A DNA stretch of 64,000 nucleotides from Acanthochlamys bracteata (Eukaryota; Streptophyta; Magnoliopsida; Pandanales; Velloziaceae), in NCBI GenBank assembly GCA_019914995.1, contig CM034138.1:6392535-6456534 (forward strand), in the 5' to 3' direction. Positions within the stretch are counted from its first letter, which is position 1. Each line of letters begins with the position of its first letter. The position numbers were made by a program, and so were the translations under genes. The notes under the pieces are model-generated. The model did not search any database. It was not told the origin of the DNA and saw only the letters and a list, made by a program, of their open reading frames with translations. Of the stretch, positions 47,216 through 59,400 are shown piece by piece.

Positions 47216-47498
47216 AAAGTTAGTTCCTTTATCCTGATATGATAATGTGGGACACGCGTCCGCCTTAGAAAGCGTAGGGTGGCGTAGAGTAGAGAGAACT
47301 TAGCCAGCCGGCCCATCGAATCAATTATCTAGCCCCTCGTCTAGGCGACTCCAACCCTTCGCACCTTCTTCTGTCTCCTTCTGGCTTCCTTCTCTTCCAA
47401 AAGAAAACGAACTCCTGAAAACGAACGAATTAATAATTTTGTGAAGAAGAAAGAAAATAAACGGTCGAATTTCGGTTTTATTTTGTTTAATCTGCATC

Positions 47499-50400
47499 AT
47501 GCTGCAACGCATCGTCGATCACTTCCTCGCCGTCATCAAAGAGTCCGTCTCCATCTCTCTCTCTCACCCCTTCGATTTGTTATCCCTGAAATTTTTTCTT
47601 CTTGTACTTGATTTTTTATTTGATTTTGATAATTCTTCTTTTTAAATATATTGGCTTTTCCTCATTGATCTTTTCGATTGATGAAGTAATTCGACGGTGT
47701 CTCGTTATTAGTTGTTTACTCTGTTTCAATTTACAAACTAATGAATTCGGAGTTTAGGTTTCACTTCTTAGGGATTGGGAAATTTTCGTTGGAATTTGAA
47801 TGATTTGTATTTCTATCTGGCAAATTGATTGATGAATTTGTATACTGTGCTTTGAACAGATAACACTCTGGTGCCAATTGATGTATCTTTTTTTTGTTTT
47901 TAATTTCGAATGCAGGTCGGTCAAGACGTTCACGTATGAATCTCTGAACAATATTGTGAGACTGATTAATGGAATCTCAGCACTTCTATTGGCTCTTCTG
48001 CCCGGAAAGGCTACTATGCTCGAAGGCATACAGGGATGGGAGCTTAGGCCTAAATTCAGAGGGCCTCGTCTTCCTCGTTGGATGGAGAAGTATGTTTGAT
48101 TCCTTTTGTAATCTAGAATTGAATTGTTTCAATTTGTCCTAAGAAATGCACACCGGAATTCCTTTTTTTCTTCTAGGCTAGGAGTTTGGCATACTTCACT
48201 TGCTTGAATACGGACTATGGCATTGTCATTTTTGTCTGCGTTCAGGCCTTACACAAATATTGAGTGCATAATTGCAGTGACAACAGTTGTGAAATGAATA
48301 TTCATAAGAAATGTTACAGTTTAATGTGGTGCTCTTTTGAAGCTAGATGTAGTAGAATAAAAGGTTTTGAGAACCAAAACCGATATAGTTTATGAGGGAG
48401 ATTATCGAATGATAGTTTAAGAGCCGAAGGTACCAATTAGACTCAAATGCCTTAATTTAATCATCTATTATGCTTCTCAAACGAGAAAAGAAAGCCCACA
48501 TATCTAGGCCCAATTAGTAGACTCCTAATTAAATTTCCAAAAAGTTCTTAATAGACTAAATTTTCCACCAGACAGGAACTATGAGAGAGGATCTCTTAGC
48601 AATTAAGAGTAGTAAAGTAGGACTTCTAAACTACCATATCTTTAAACATGATAATTGGCTATGATATTTCTCAAGTAATTTCGAAGAGGCTCCTACAAGG
48701 TATAGGTCTTGTGTTTTGCTTATTTTGATTAACAATTACCATGACAGTAGGTTGCTGGTATTGACCACTCTTGGTAGGCAGTGCTTCTCACGATTTTCTA
48801 TTTTTTGGAATACTCTCTTTATGTTTTAGGCTTCATTTTGTGGGTTCCTGTGAATTTTGTTTATGGAAGAAATCTAAAATGGAGTTAGTTGTTCCAGTAT
48901 GGATAATTTGATTTAAAAATCTTTCTAAATGCGCTTTATGAGCTCTTGACGGAGATTCCCAGTGATTTCTCCGTAGTTTTTGGTTCTACCATAAGACGAG
49001 TCTTCATTTGCATGACATATTGTGATCATTTCCTTTCGCTTCTTCTCTTGGCAGCGGTGTTTCTTCTTTTAACGAATTCCTTCATGAGCTTTCAGTGGAT
49101 TCAGACACATCCTCAACTGAAGACTATGCGTCTGGAGAAGAAGACAATGATCTAAATATAGCTCCTGCATCCCCTTCATCTCAAGTATCACTTATATCAC
49201 GCGCTAGCAGCTTCAGAAGGCGTGATAGACATATAATGCATTTCATGAAATGCCTCTTTTATTTGGTTTTATGGCCAGTAACTTTTATGCTGAGCATGCC
49301 TCTTCTCATATATCACAAAATTTACAAGAGGGAAGGTTATCCATCCTCACAGGATAACCTGAATAATAAGCAGTTATCGGACAGTCATCATGCAAAAATG
49401 TCATCTCAAATAAAGGCTCAGATTGTCCATCGTGCAACTGATAGGAGGCGTGGTGTTGTTGAGGTATTGGCTGAAGTTTCTTGTTGTCATCTCTTTGTTC
49501 CACATCTTCTTCAGATATCCATTTAGTGTCTCTTCTCATTCCTGCTTTATGAGGCCTTGCGCAGATTCAATTGTGGCATAGTTCCTTTTAGATCACATAA
49601 GTTTCTTTTCCTTTATCCAGGATTTGCAGCTTGCAAGTGAGATATTCATTGAATCTATGTTCAATAATTTTCACAAGGCTGCACATTTTGTTCTTTCACC
49701 TTCAAAAATTTTCCAAGTTTTATTTGGATGGCTCTCTTCTCGTGGACCTAGCAGGGAGGATGGTTTTGATGATAATGTTAATGTAGCCATTCCAACAGCT
49801 ACCCTTGCTGATGCAGATCCAACCCCAACTGAACGTAGTAGAAGTTTTCACCATTCATTGAACACAGATGCTAGGACCGGCCAAGATGTCATCAGCGAAC
49901 TGGGGTAAACATCTCTATTCATTTGCAGATGCTAAATCCAATCTGTAAACTGCTTATAGAAATTTGCTAAATTGTTTGCTGAAAATTCATGCTAGAAGTC
50001 TTCTGTAGGTATCCATATGAGGCTATTCGTGTTGTGACTTCGGATGGCTATGTTCTTCTCTTGGAAAGGATTCCAAGGTGTCACACGTTATTCTCTTTCC
50101 CCTTTTTGTTTCTAATTTAGTAGTATTAATATGCTTTTAACCTAAAAAAGAATTCAATTTTTTCGTACTGCAGGCGTGAGTCACGAAAAGTCATCTTTCT
50201 ACAGCATGGGGTATTTGATTCATCAATGGGGTAAAATGCCTTGATGTTCATTGTTATCACCTTTTTCCATTTATTTGTTTGGCTATCTTCATTTGATATA
50301 CATCAAATGAACTTAATTGAATAAATTTGTGGTCTTTTCTTTTTTTACTAGGATTCTGCCCCTAGATTGAAAGCTGATAACTAAGGTGCATTTAATAGAA

Positions 50401-53400
50401 TGATAAACATGTGTCTAGTTCCAATATTGAATAGTATAATTATAATAAAATCAACTATATGTGCTTATGTTTAGCGAATTCAATTATTAAATGAAGAACG
50501 AATTCCTGTAAGTACTTAATGACTATCTTCTACTTCTAAGGCATTCCTCTAGTCATAGGATGTAGATTTGTGAGTAGTTACTAGGTGGTGCATTTTTTTA
50601 TGGAGAGGGGTGTCTCTGCATGCAATGTTATACTGTAGTGAGTGCTGTGCTATTAAACATCAAGTTGTCTATAAAATAAACATAGCGAAAATGAGGAAGC
50701 TAAGATGTGCGAGTATATTAGAATGGACAAACTACTGAATGAAAATATATTTCAAGAAGTAGTTGTCGTGCTGATCGAGAACAAGTTAAGGAAAGATATG
50801 GCTACGTGGTTAGAGCATGTCTTGCCCGAACACTTTAGGAGAAGCAAGGTAGACCATAATTAACTTGGTTTAGGATGGTGGCTAATGATTTAGAGGAATT
50901 AGTTTTTTCGTCTGAATTGGTTTATAATCGAGCAGAATGGAAGAAATGATTCATATAGCTGACCCCACTTTAGTGGGATAAAAGCTTAGTTTGTTGTTGT
51001 TTTGTATTTAATCAAAGTTTTTCACGATTATGCTGATTCATATAAGTTAACTTGTCTTCTTAGTTAAGTTGGATTTTTAGGATTCGCGTACTTTTTTAAT
51101 CGAAAGTTTATGACCATTTTTACCGTTCCATATAAGTTCTTAGTTTTGTTCTATTTTTCTTAATATAATTCCACTTTCGTTGTATAATGTAAGTTTTCCA
51201 GTTGTGACAACTTTTAAATTTGTTAATATTAATTATTTATCCGTGAGTGTACTTAGTTGATCGCTGCCTTCCATTCTAGTTGTATTCATTTATTCCTACC
51301 TGTTTTTATCAAAAAACATGGTGTCTACTAATTCTCTTGATACTTTATTTTGTTTGCTTTTATTTTACTTTAATTTTAGTTTCGTATTTTACATTTAAAT
51401 TTTGTTGTACGAGCTATTCATGATTATATATGTTATTGCACTTCATTAGTTATGTGTATCGTTTTTAGTTGGATTTGTTTTGGCGACCGGTAGTTTCCTT
51501 ATGAGTGCTTTACTTTAACAGCTTTTTTTGGTTTTATAATTTTTTCCTGTTTTACCATAGAATGTACCTTGAGTTTTATTTTCTCTTTTCTACTCTCTTC
51601 ACTTGGTTTAATGTTGTGTCTCAGTTAAATTTTATTATAATAGATTTGTTTTTCTATTAATTGGTATTTTATTTTTATTTATTAAAGTTTGGATTTAAAG
51701 CCAAATCTCATTTAATATTTATAATAAATAGACATTTGCTTTCATGTTTCTCGTATTCACTAAGTATTATAAGAATTGTAAAAATCAGCTAAAAGAATCA
51801 TGAATAAATCCGTTATGAATTAATCCGTTAATAATAAGTTGAAGTTATTAAAATGGAAATTTCGTGGTAATCTAAAACAATAAAATAGAAGTTCTGACTA
51901 AAATAAAAGTGAAGTAAAATCTATTCCTTGGGAAGCTCATGCCAGACATGATATGAGAATGTATTCTAGTGACATCGGGAGGATTATATGGATTATATTA
52001 TATCTTTAGATGTTCGATTTATTTTCTTTTCATCTATCTTTGGTCTTATTGGAAAAAAATATCTTCTGGATTTATGTGCTGCTAGGCAATTCTGTACATC
52101 AAGCATAATACAGATTACCTATTGTATTGTTTGAAATTGTGTATAAGGAACTTTTAACTGAATATTTCAGATTCAAGTTTGTTTGGGTATATGTTAGTTC
52201 ATTTTTTAGATGGCCAGTTGTTTCTTCCTTATCAAATATAGTGTGAATTTTCTAAGTTTTCTGAGTTATTGCTTTTCTCTATAAGCAATATTGTTGATAT
52301 CCCTAAACATCTTGTAATCTAGCATACCTGTTTTTGGTACAGTTGGGTCTCAAATGGCGTTGTTGGCTCTCCTGCTTTTGCTGCATATGATCAAGGTTGG
52401 TTGATTGCTAATTTAGCACTTTTTCGGACACCAACAGGAAGTCCTTGTAGCTGAGCTTGTAGAATTACTAGGTTGTTTTCACTTCCTTTGCAGGTTATGA
52501 TGTTTTCCTTGGAAACTTACGGGGTTTGGCATCAAGGGAACATGTTAACAAGAATATATCTCCAAGAATGTAAGTTCTGCAGACCATTGTTAACAAAATT
52601 TATTGAAAATGATATTGGTTTACACTTCTTTCAGCTTTCTCTGTTTATAATAGTAGAATTTGTTGCCTAAATCAATTTATATTTTGTTGTCTTGTTTTTG
52701 TAGTGTGATAAGTTATGTGGGTTGAGTAAAGCTGTATTTGACCACTTTGGGTTAATACTCATTATTTGCTCGTCTTTTCAATTTTTTGTGGGACCCCTTT
52801 GGGTTATACTCAAAATCTTCTAACTGGCATGCCCCCAATGTTAGACTTCATGGTTAAGTCTTACAGATATGTACTTTTCTGTGATTGTAGAACTTTTGGA
52901 GGTTATGTAGTGAAAGTCTAACAAGGTTAACCACTGAAAATGGATGATGTTCAGCCTTTAGCAATCTCTGATCAACAAATATGTGACGGTCAATGTTTCT
53001 TAGGTGGCATTTGGTTAGGATATATAAGTTGGTATGTTATGGGATCGGCATGGACTGGAATCAAAATGCAAATTTTCTTTGAGCATTTAGCTCATTTTGG
53101 AATGTAATAAATTAGTTATTTTTAGAAGATGTAAAAATCAATTACTCATTCAATCATTTCATCTGAAAATTTTAAACTATTGGAATTAATGATTAGATCA
53201 AAGTTGTGAGGCCATTTGACCACCTTGTAAGTTGGTAAAAATGTTCACTTTGGTTCCTTTACTTCAAAAATGCTCATTTTTTACCATCCTCCTTGGAACT
53301 TTTTTTGGTTCATTCTGAATCATACTTAACAACATAAGTGACATGGCAAGCTACATGTTATCTTTCTCAATTTAAAGCTGACAATGTTTTAGTAATTGTA

Positions 53401-56400
53401 AACTGCTATTCATTGGAGTCGTTTTAAGCTTTAGAATTAATGTGTCAATAAATAGCTAGTTTACATGGGGGGGAAGAACTAATACTTTCTCAATTTGATT
53501 ATTCTTCGTCCAACCATGTATTGTCACATCACTTCTTATGCTTGTTAAGGCCAAAATGGGGCTAAATAGCATTGTAGGCCATATGCCTTCACTTTAGTTT
53601 CACTTTGGTTCTTAATAGTTCCATTTTGTACCTTCGATGAGTTTTTCTGTTAACTAAATATGTTCTTCTATCTATTTCTTTGAATGCTATCTTATTAATG
53701 TAAATACTACTAATTCTAGAGGTTAGTATTAATGTTTGTTTTTGTTTAATTCTTCATTTTCTACTCTTATTCCAGTGGAGTTTTGATGGCAGTTCATGTA
53801 GTGGAGTTTTTGATGTACTAAGTGATCTGTAATTGATCGTGGCTATTTCGAATAATACTCGATTCTGATATATAAGTTGATTTCTGTTGATGTAGAGAGT
53901 AGAGTAGAGCTTATTGATTGAATATCTAATGGCAAAAGAAGATAACTGAAATTATGAACCTAATTTCTAGTGGCGAAAGCAAAACCTAACTAGAACTAAC
54001 ACAACCTTCAATAAAGCGTGATTGTTGGAAAGAAAGAGAAGAGAAAGTAAACAAACAAACTCATTGCTACTACTCTTTGGAAGAATTATAATAGCATGCT
54101 CTCTTAACGTCATTCTAATAAATCTTCATAGTACACCACGCCTGTATTTATACTAGGGAGTTTTTTTGTTAGAAGAACTCTTTATTCCTTAGACTTATCA
54201 TAAATAGTAAAATCAATAAAAATATATAACTTAATATGTATATTGCGGCACCAAATTCTTTGTAGATTCTCTGTTACAGTCTGGTCAAGTTACTATAAAT
54301 AGTGCATCCCAATAATTAACAGGTTTAGAAGTCTGAATAATCTCTAATTAACTAGACTTGTAACAAAGTTGTATAATATATGATGATCTCGCCGGGCTAT
54401 TCCAGATTAATTTATAGTATAATATGATCTTGCATTCTATATAGAAGATATAGCATTTGGAAGATTTAGATGGCGAGTAGATTTTTGAACGTGCAACCAA
54501 TCATCTTGAGATGACTAGATCGTGAGAATACTCTAGTGAGCTCGCCTTTAGTACTGTAGAATGCCTTAAAACTATCTGAACAAATTTGCTTAACAACTTC
54601 TTTAAACTTTTCTTTATAAAGCTAGAGATTGAGGGCTCACTAAAGGGTTGTTTGGGAGGCTTCAAATAAGGAGCTATTCTGGAAAGAATCTTATTCTGAG
54701 GTTTTTCAGAAAAAGAGTTTGGCTTTTCTTTACCTAAAAAAAAAAAAACATATAAAAATTTTATAACGTACAATTCACGTCTTCTTAAAAGAAGATTTTA
54801 AAAATACTATAGAAAGTTTATTAGGAAATCAGAAGTTGAAATGAAATGGTAAAAATGAAATAAAATGGAGTGCCGAACATCCCTACGTCTAACATTAAAA
54901 AGCTCTAAGCAAGTTAAAGAGAGCTAGCATAAACAAGGAAAGCAGAAACTTATCTCCCAACATTGCATCCTTGATTTAGATTTTGATTTGTTGGGGGGTA
55001 ATCAATGATGGCTTGGTTATCGTTAGCGGTCGAGAAAGTGTTAAGTGAGTTTTCAAAATGCTAGGACGCTCATGTATTCGCTGCAACACATCCGAACTTA
55101 TAACCTTGGAAGGTTTAACTTAGTCATTTATGCAAACAGATGGTGGACAAGTTTTAAAAGCAGGCACATTGCATGGAAACAAAATAGAGTTGAACCCAAA
55201 ACTTAATCTTCATTTACAACTCTTAACTCTTAATTCATATCAAATCACATCCAAAACTCGTGCTAAAATAAAAAAATGAAGTGGACAAACAGCTCCATGT
55301 ACATAACACATCCTAATCCACTACTAGTAAGTACCAACAACAATGAAGGAATATTAATTTGAAAAAGGAAGCAAAAGACTAATTTAAGCAATCAAGTCAA
55401 CTAAATAACTTATTTGCTCAAGAATTTTCAACTGAAAGAAGATCAATAGAAGGTGTTAGTGTGTGGACCAATTGCAATGATATATTCGGGTTGAAGGAAT
55501 TGGGGTTTTGGTGGGCAAATTGCTGAGAAGAACACAATCCCCCGACGAAGTCGCTAACGTGTTGATAGACGACTTCCAACTTCCTATACGATGACCTATC
55601 TTTTTCAATGTCTTTGTAGTCACCATCATCCCTCACTAATGTCTTTCATGCACATTTACTGCTCTCGACTTATAGCATCTCAATTTCTTCCTTTAAGTAA
55701 TTGGTGATTGCTGGACATACTTCGTTCTCCTCCAATGATGCTAGCATTACAGATTCAGCGATGCAGTATGACTTAGTATCACTCATTGGGAATATGGAGG
55801 AAATATCGTCATCATTGTAATCAAATGCTTCAAGTGCAACCACAGCTGGCACTGAGGAGTGACTACTCGGTTGCAGTACAAGGAGCTCTAAGAAGAGAAA
55901 TTATCGTTAAAAAGTTAATTTGATATTTTTAATTTAGTGGGACCTAGCTAGAAGAATGATTAATCGATAATCTTTTTTCATGGTTATTACTTCTGATTTA
56001 AATCTTAAAAGTTTGCGATTTTATATTAGTAAACGATCCTACTTGATACAAGATCGTATTTTATGTAAAATCGAAGTAAGATCGTGATCTTAATCGTGTA
56101 ATCGTTAAGGTCGCGATCTTACTTGCGATCTTTCGATTTTAGCTTATAAAGAGTTTTTTGTATTTTTTGCAATTAAAACGGTTGGAGTTTTTTTTTTTTT
56201 TTTTTTGGGCAAAAAAGGCTGTAAAAGCTTCGTTGTGAGCCTGCATTTTTTCCTTCTTCGGTCAGGATTTCTTACCCTAATTTGTTTTCTCCTTTAGCTG
56301 GAAGAGCATTTTCTCAAATCCGTCAAATCTACGCCGATCTAATTGCTAGCTCTTACTTCGTCCATGATTTCATTTTAGCAGAAGTTTTTTCAAAAAAATG

Positions 56401-59400
56401 TCTTTCATTTTGAGCAAATATATAGCAAAATTCATGTCTTCTCTTCCGAAAGAAGAGCGCTGAAGTTCACAATTGTGGGTTTGTTTTCTCAAGCGATTTA
56501 GGAATCAATTTTCCTACAAAGAAAATTAAGAAAATTTTGGCAAATAAAATTTTCTTCTGATTAGTTGTTTCTTGCCAATGGTTGTTGCGGAGTTTCTGAA
56601 AAATGCTTCTCGTCACTAGTCTTCAATTAATCTTCTTTTTCTCACTGGGCAAAACAAGCTTGCATTTTTATTTATATTTTTTTTGATATTTTTGGGCAAA
56701 ATTTGAAATTTTTTCTCTAATTTAGTAATGTTAATATGATATCAATGATCAGGCAATCGGAAAATAATGTAGGTAGTTAGCTTCTTGCAAGCCCAACTAC
56801 TTCCCATCCCAATCTCATCATCGGTGTATTCTACACAAGTTAGTAATCATCCATTTATTTATAAAAAAAAGTAATTTTTTGATAGTTGGTTTTGTAAGCA
56901 GTATGTTGGAGTGTTAAAAAATTGAGATTTGGTTGAAGTACTACGTTTATGTGTGATAATTAGGATGATTTTGTAAGGGAAATACGAAAAGATTCAGCAG
57001 GAGTTGTGTTCGGAGTTGTTATGTTGGATGGACGGGTAGACCTCTAGCTTTTTTTAAAGTGTCCATTTTAAGTGAACGAAAAATTGTATTTTTTTGTTGT
57101 CTTTGCAGTTTGGTTCCAGGTGTTAAGACTTGGTTTATCATAGAAGTTTAGAAGTACCACTTCGCTTGTCAATCAATCCGAATTTAGTAACACTTTATTG
57201 TGCTGTAAAAACTCGCTTCTGTGAGGCATTGAGTAATTTCAATTCCAAAGTCATGGTTATGCAAGCTTCTCTAATAGGATTGGTCTTGAAGTAACCCCAG
57301 TTTTGCTTTTTGAGCATTTGTATTGTAAAAGAATTTTCTTGCTGCACTGAAAAATAATTTTGTGGAACTGAATTATATGCAAATTTTTAAATCATTATTC
57401 ATTGTAATTCGTAAATCTTTTGAACAACAAAGATGGTCATTGTTAATTTATTACAATACGATTAAATATAACAAAAGCATATGTCTTAATTTTTCAGCAA
57501 TTTTAAATATTATCTAAAATTTAAAAGTATTAAAAAAATTATACAAAATTATTGATAAATAAGATTTTACGATCTTATTTAAAATTTCGATTTTACGATC
57601 CTAATCAAGTGGAACGATCCTACCTAAAATTTCGATCTTGACAACCTTGATTGTTTTGGTTTTCTTTAATGAGTATATTTAGTATCATTTTCAAAGCGAT
57701 CACTATTTTGTAAGGGCGTTAGTATCTCACAAATGGTAGGGGCTAATTTGAACCAGGTTGTTAGCACATGGGCCAAAAAGAAGCTATTTAATGTATAGGC
57801 GCCACGGCAAAAATAAGCAAAAGAATTATGGGGTACATATGTCATTTACTTGGCAAATTGGCCTTGATGAATGGCAATACCCTTGTCTAAGTCTAGCCAA
57901 TTTGTTGTAGTTTGTCCATGTAGTTCCATTAGCCATCCGAGTGGACAAGCGTTGGGATTGGTTTAGTTAGTACTCAGTACGAGAAGGCTCATTGAATACT
58001 TCAGCTATTTCTTTGTTTTATACAATTGCTTTTCTTTTCTAACCATTAGAAGTGAGAAAACAAAGTGTTGGAGCCATGCTCAGAAAGCACCTAATCTTTC
58101 GTATTTCTTTTTTACTTTTGCTTTCTTGCTTAAATCATTAGGAGGTGTTTGGGAGTGCTTATGAGAAGTGTTTTCCGGAAAAGAAAGAGTATTTTTGTTT
58201 ATTTTGAAAATCGAGCTCTACTTTTTTGACATCAAATAAATTAATAAAAATAAACAGTAACAAGATCTTACGACATAATTTTTTTATATTTTAAAATTTT
58301 AAATAAAATTTGTAGAATATTGTAGAAAGTTTATTGGAAAATGTGAACCGAAAAAGTTGAAAAGCGCTTTTGGGAAATGCTCTCCCAAATGCGCCCTAGG
58401 TCTGTAGCCATCATTTTGGTTGACATTGTTGGAGTTCTGAATAGCACCATGCAGAGCCACACAATTCTGAACTATTTAAAGCAAGACTGTTTTGTTGGTT
58501 TAGATCTATCGGATAATAGCAGAAGGATGGACAAAATCATGCAAAAGTGAATTTAGTGATCCACTTTGATACTAGACAAAGGTGTTAACTCCTTTTGGAT
58601 GGCTTTGGTAGAAAAATTTTCATCTGAAAACACATGGTAGAATGTCATGTTATTGAAGGACAGTAGGCCAGCATATATAAAGAAATAGAAGTAAACCCCT
58701 GCAATGCAAGGTCTTTGTCAATAATTTTAATAATGAATATGTTCAACTCAGATTGTAATAAAGTTTATTAGTTTATCTATGGCATTCAATTTTAACACTA
58801 TTTTTCATCTTTACGAATCTTTACTACATACTAATATGTCGCTACTCATCTCAAGTAATATTATTTTAAACTGCTTACAAAAATTTAAACTCTTTTTTTA
58901 TTAATTTCAAAAGCTGATATATGATATTTTTCTATATCATTGGTCAAAAGACTTGTGAAATAGATGATCTTATTGCATGCCTTGAAATGATAAGTAAAAT
59001 AAAAATAATGTATTATTTAAAAAGATATTTGGTGTTAGTTGAATTGAAGTTTAATGTAAAAGGACTTGGTAAACACAATGTGAAAATTTAAGACCCCCGG
59101 TAGCATCCACCACAACATTGGTTGAGGACGATTTTCCTACTAATTCTTTAGCAAAGCTTCTTAAGGTCTTCTATGCATATGCCAAGTTCTCAGAGATCAC
59201 CTACCAAATTATGAGACAGTAAGACCTGAAGTGTGATAAATCATAGTAGTGTCTGAAACCATTTTGCTGTCTCATAGGCAGATGACAAGATCATACAGCT
59301 TTTTGTGGAAATAGGCCTCGGCCTTCACCATTGGTCAAGAGAATGAAGAACAACATGCACACTTGGCATATAGTTTGAGAGAAAACATCTATCAAATGAA

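Noticed and set aside
53800-54470. Possible solo LTR on the minus strand (TATAAATACAGG near 54,141-54,152)
   Set aside because: I could not find TG/CA ends or a flanking duplication, so it is left unnamed.
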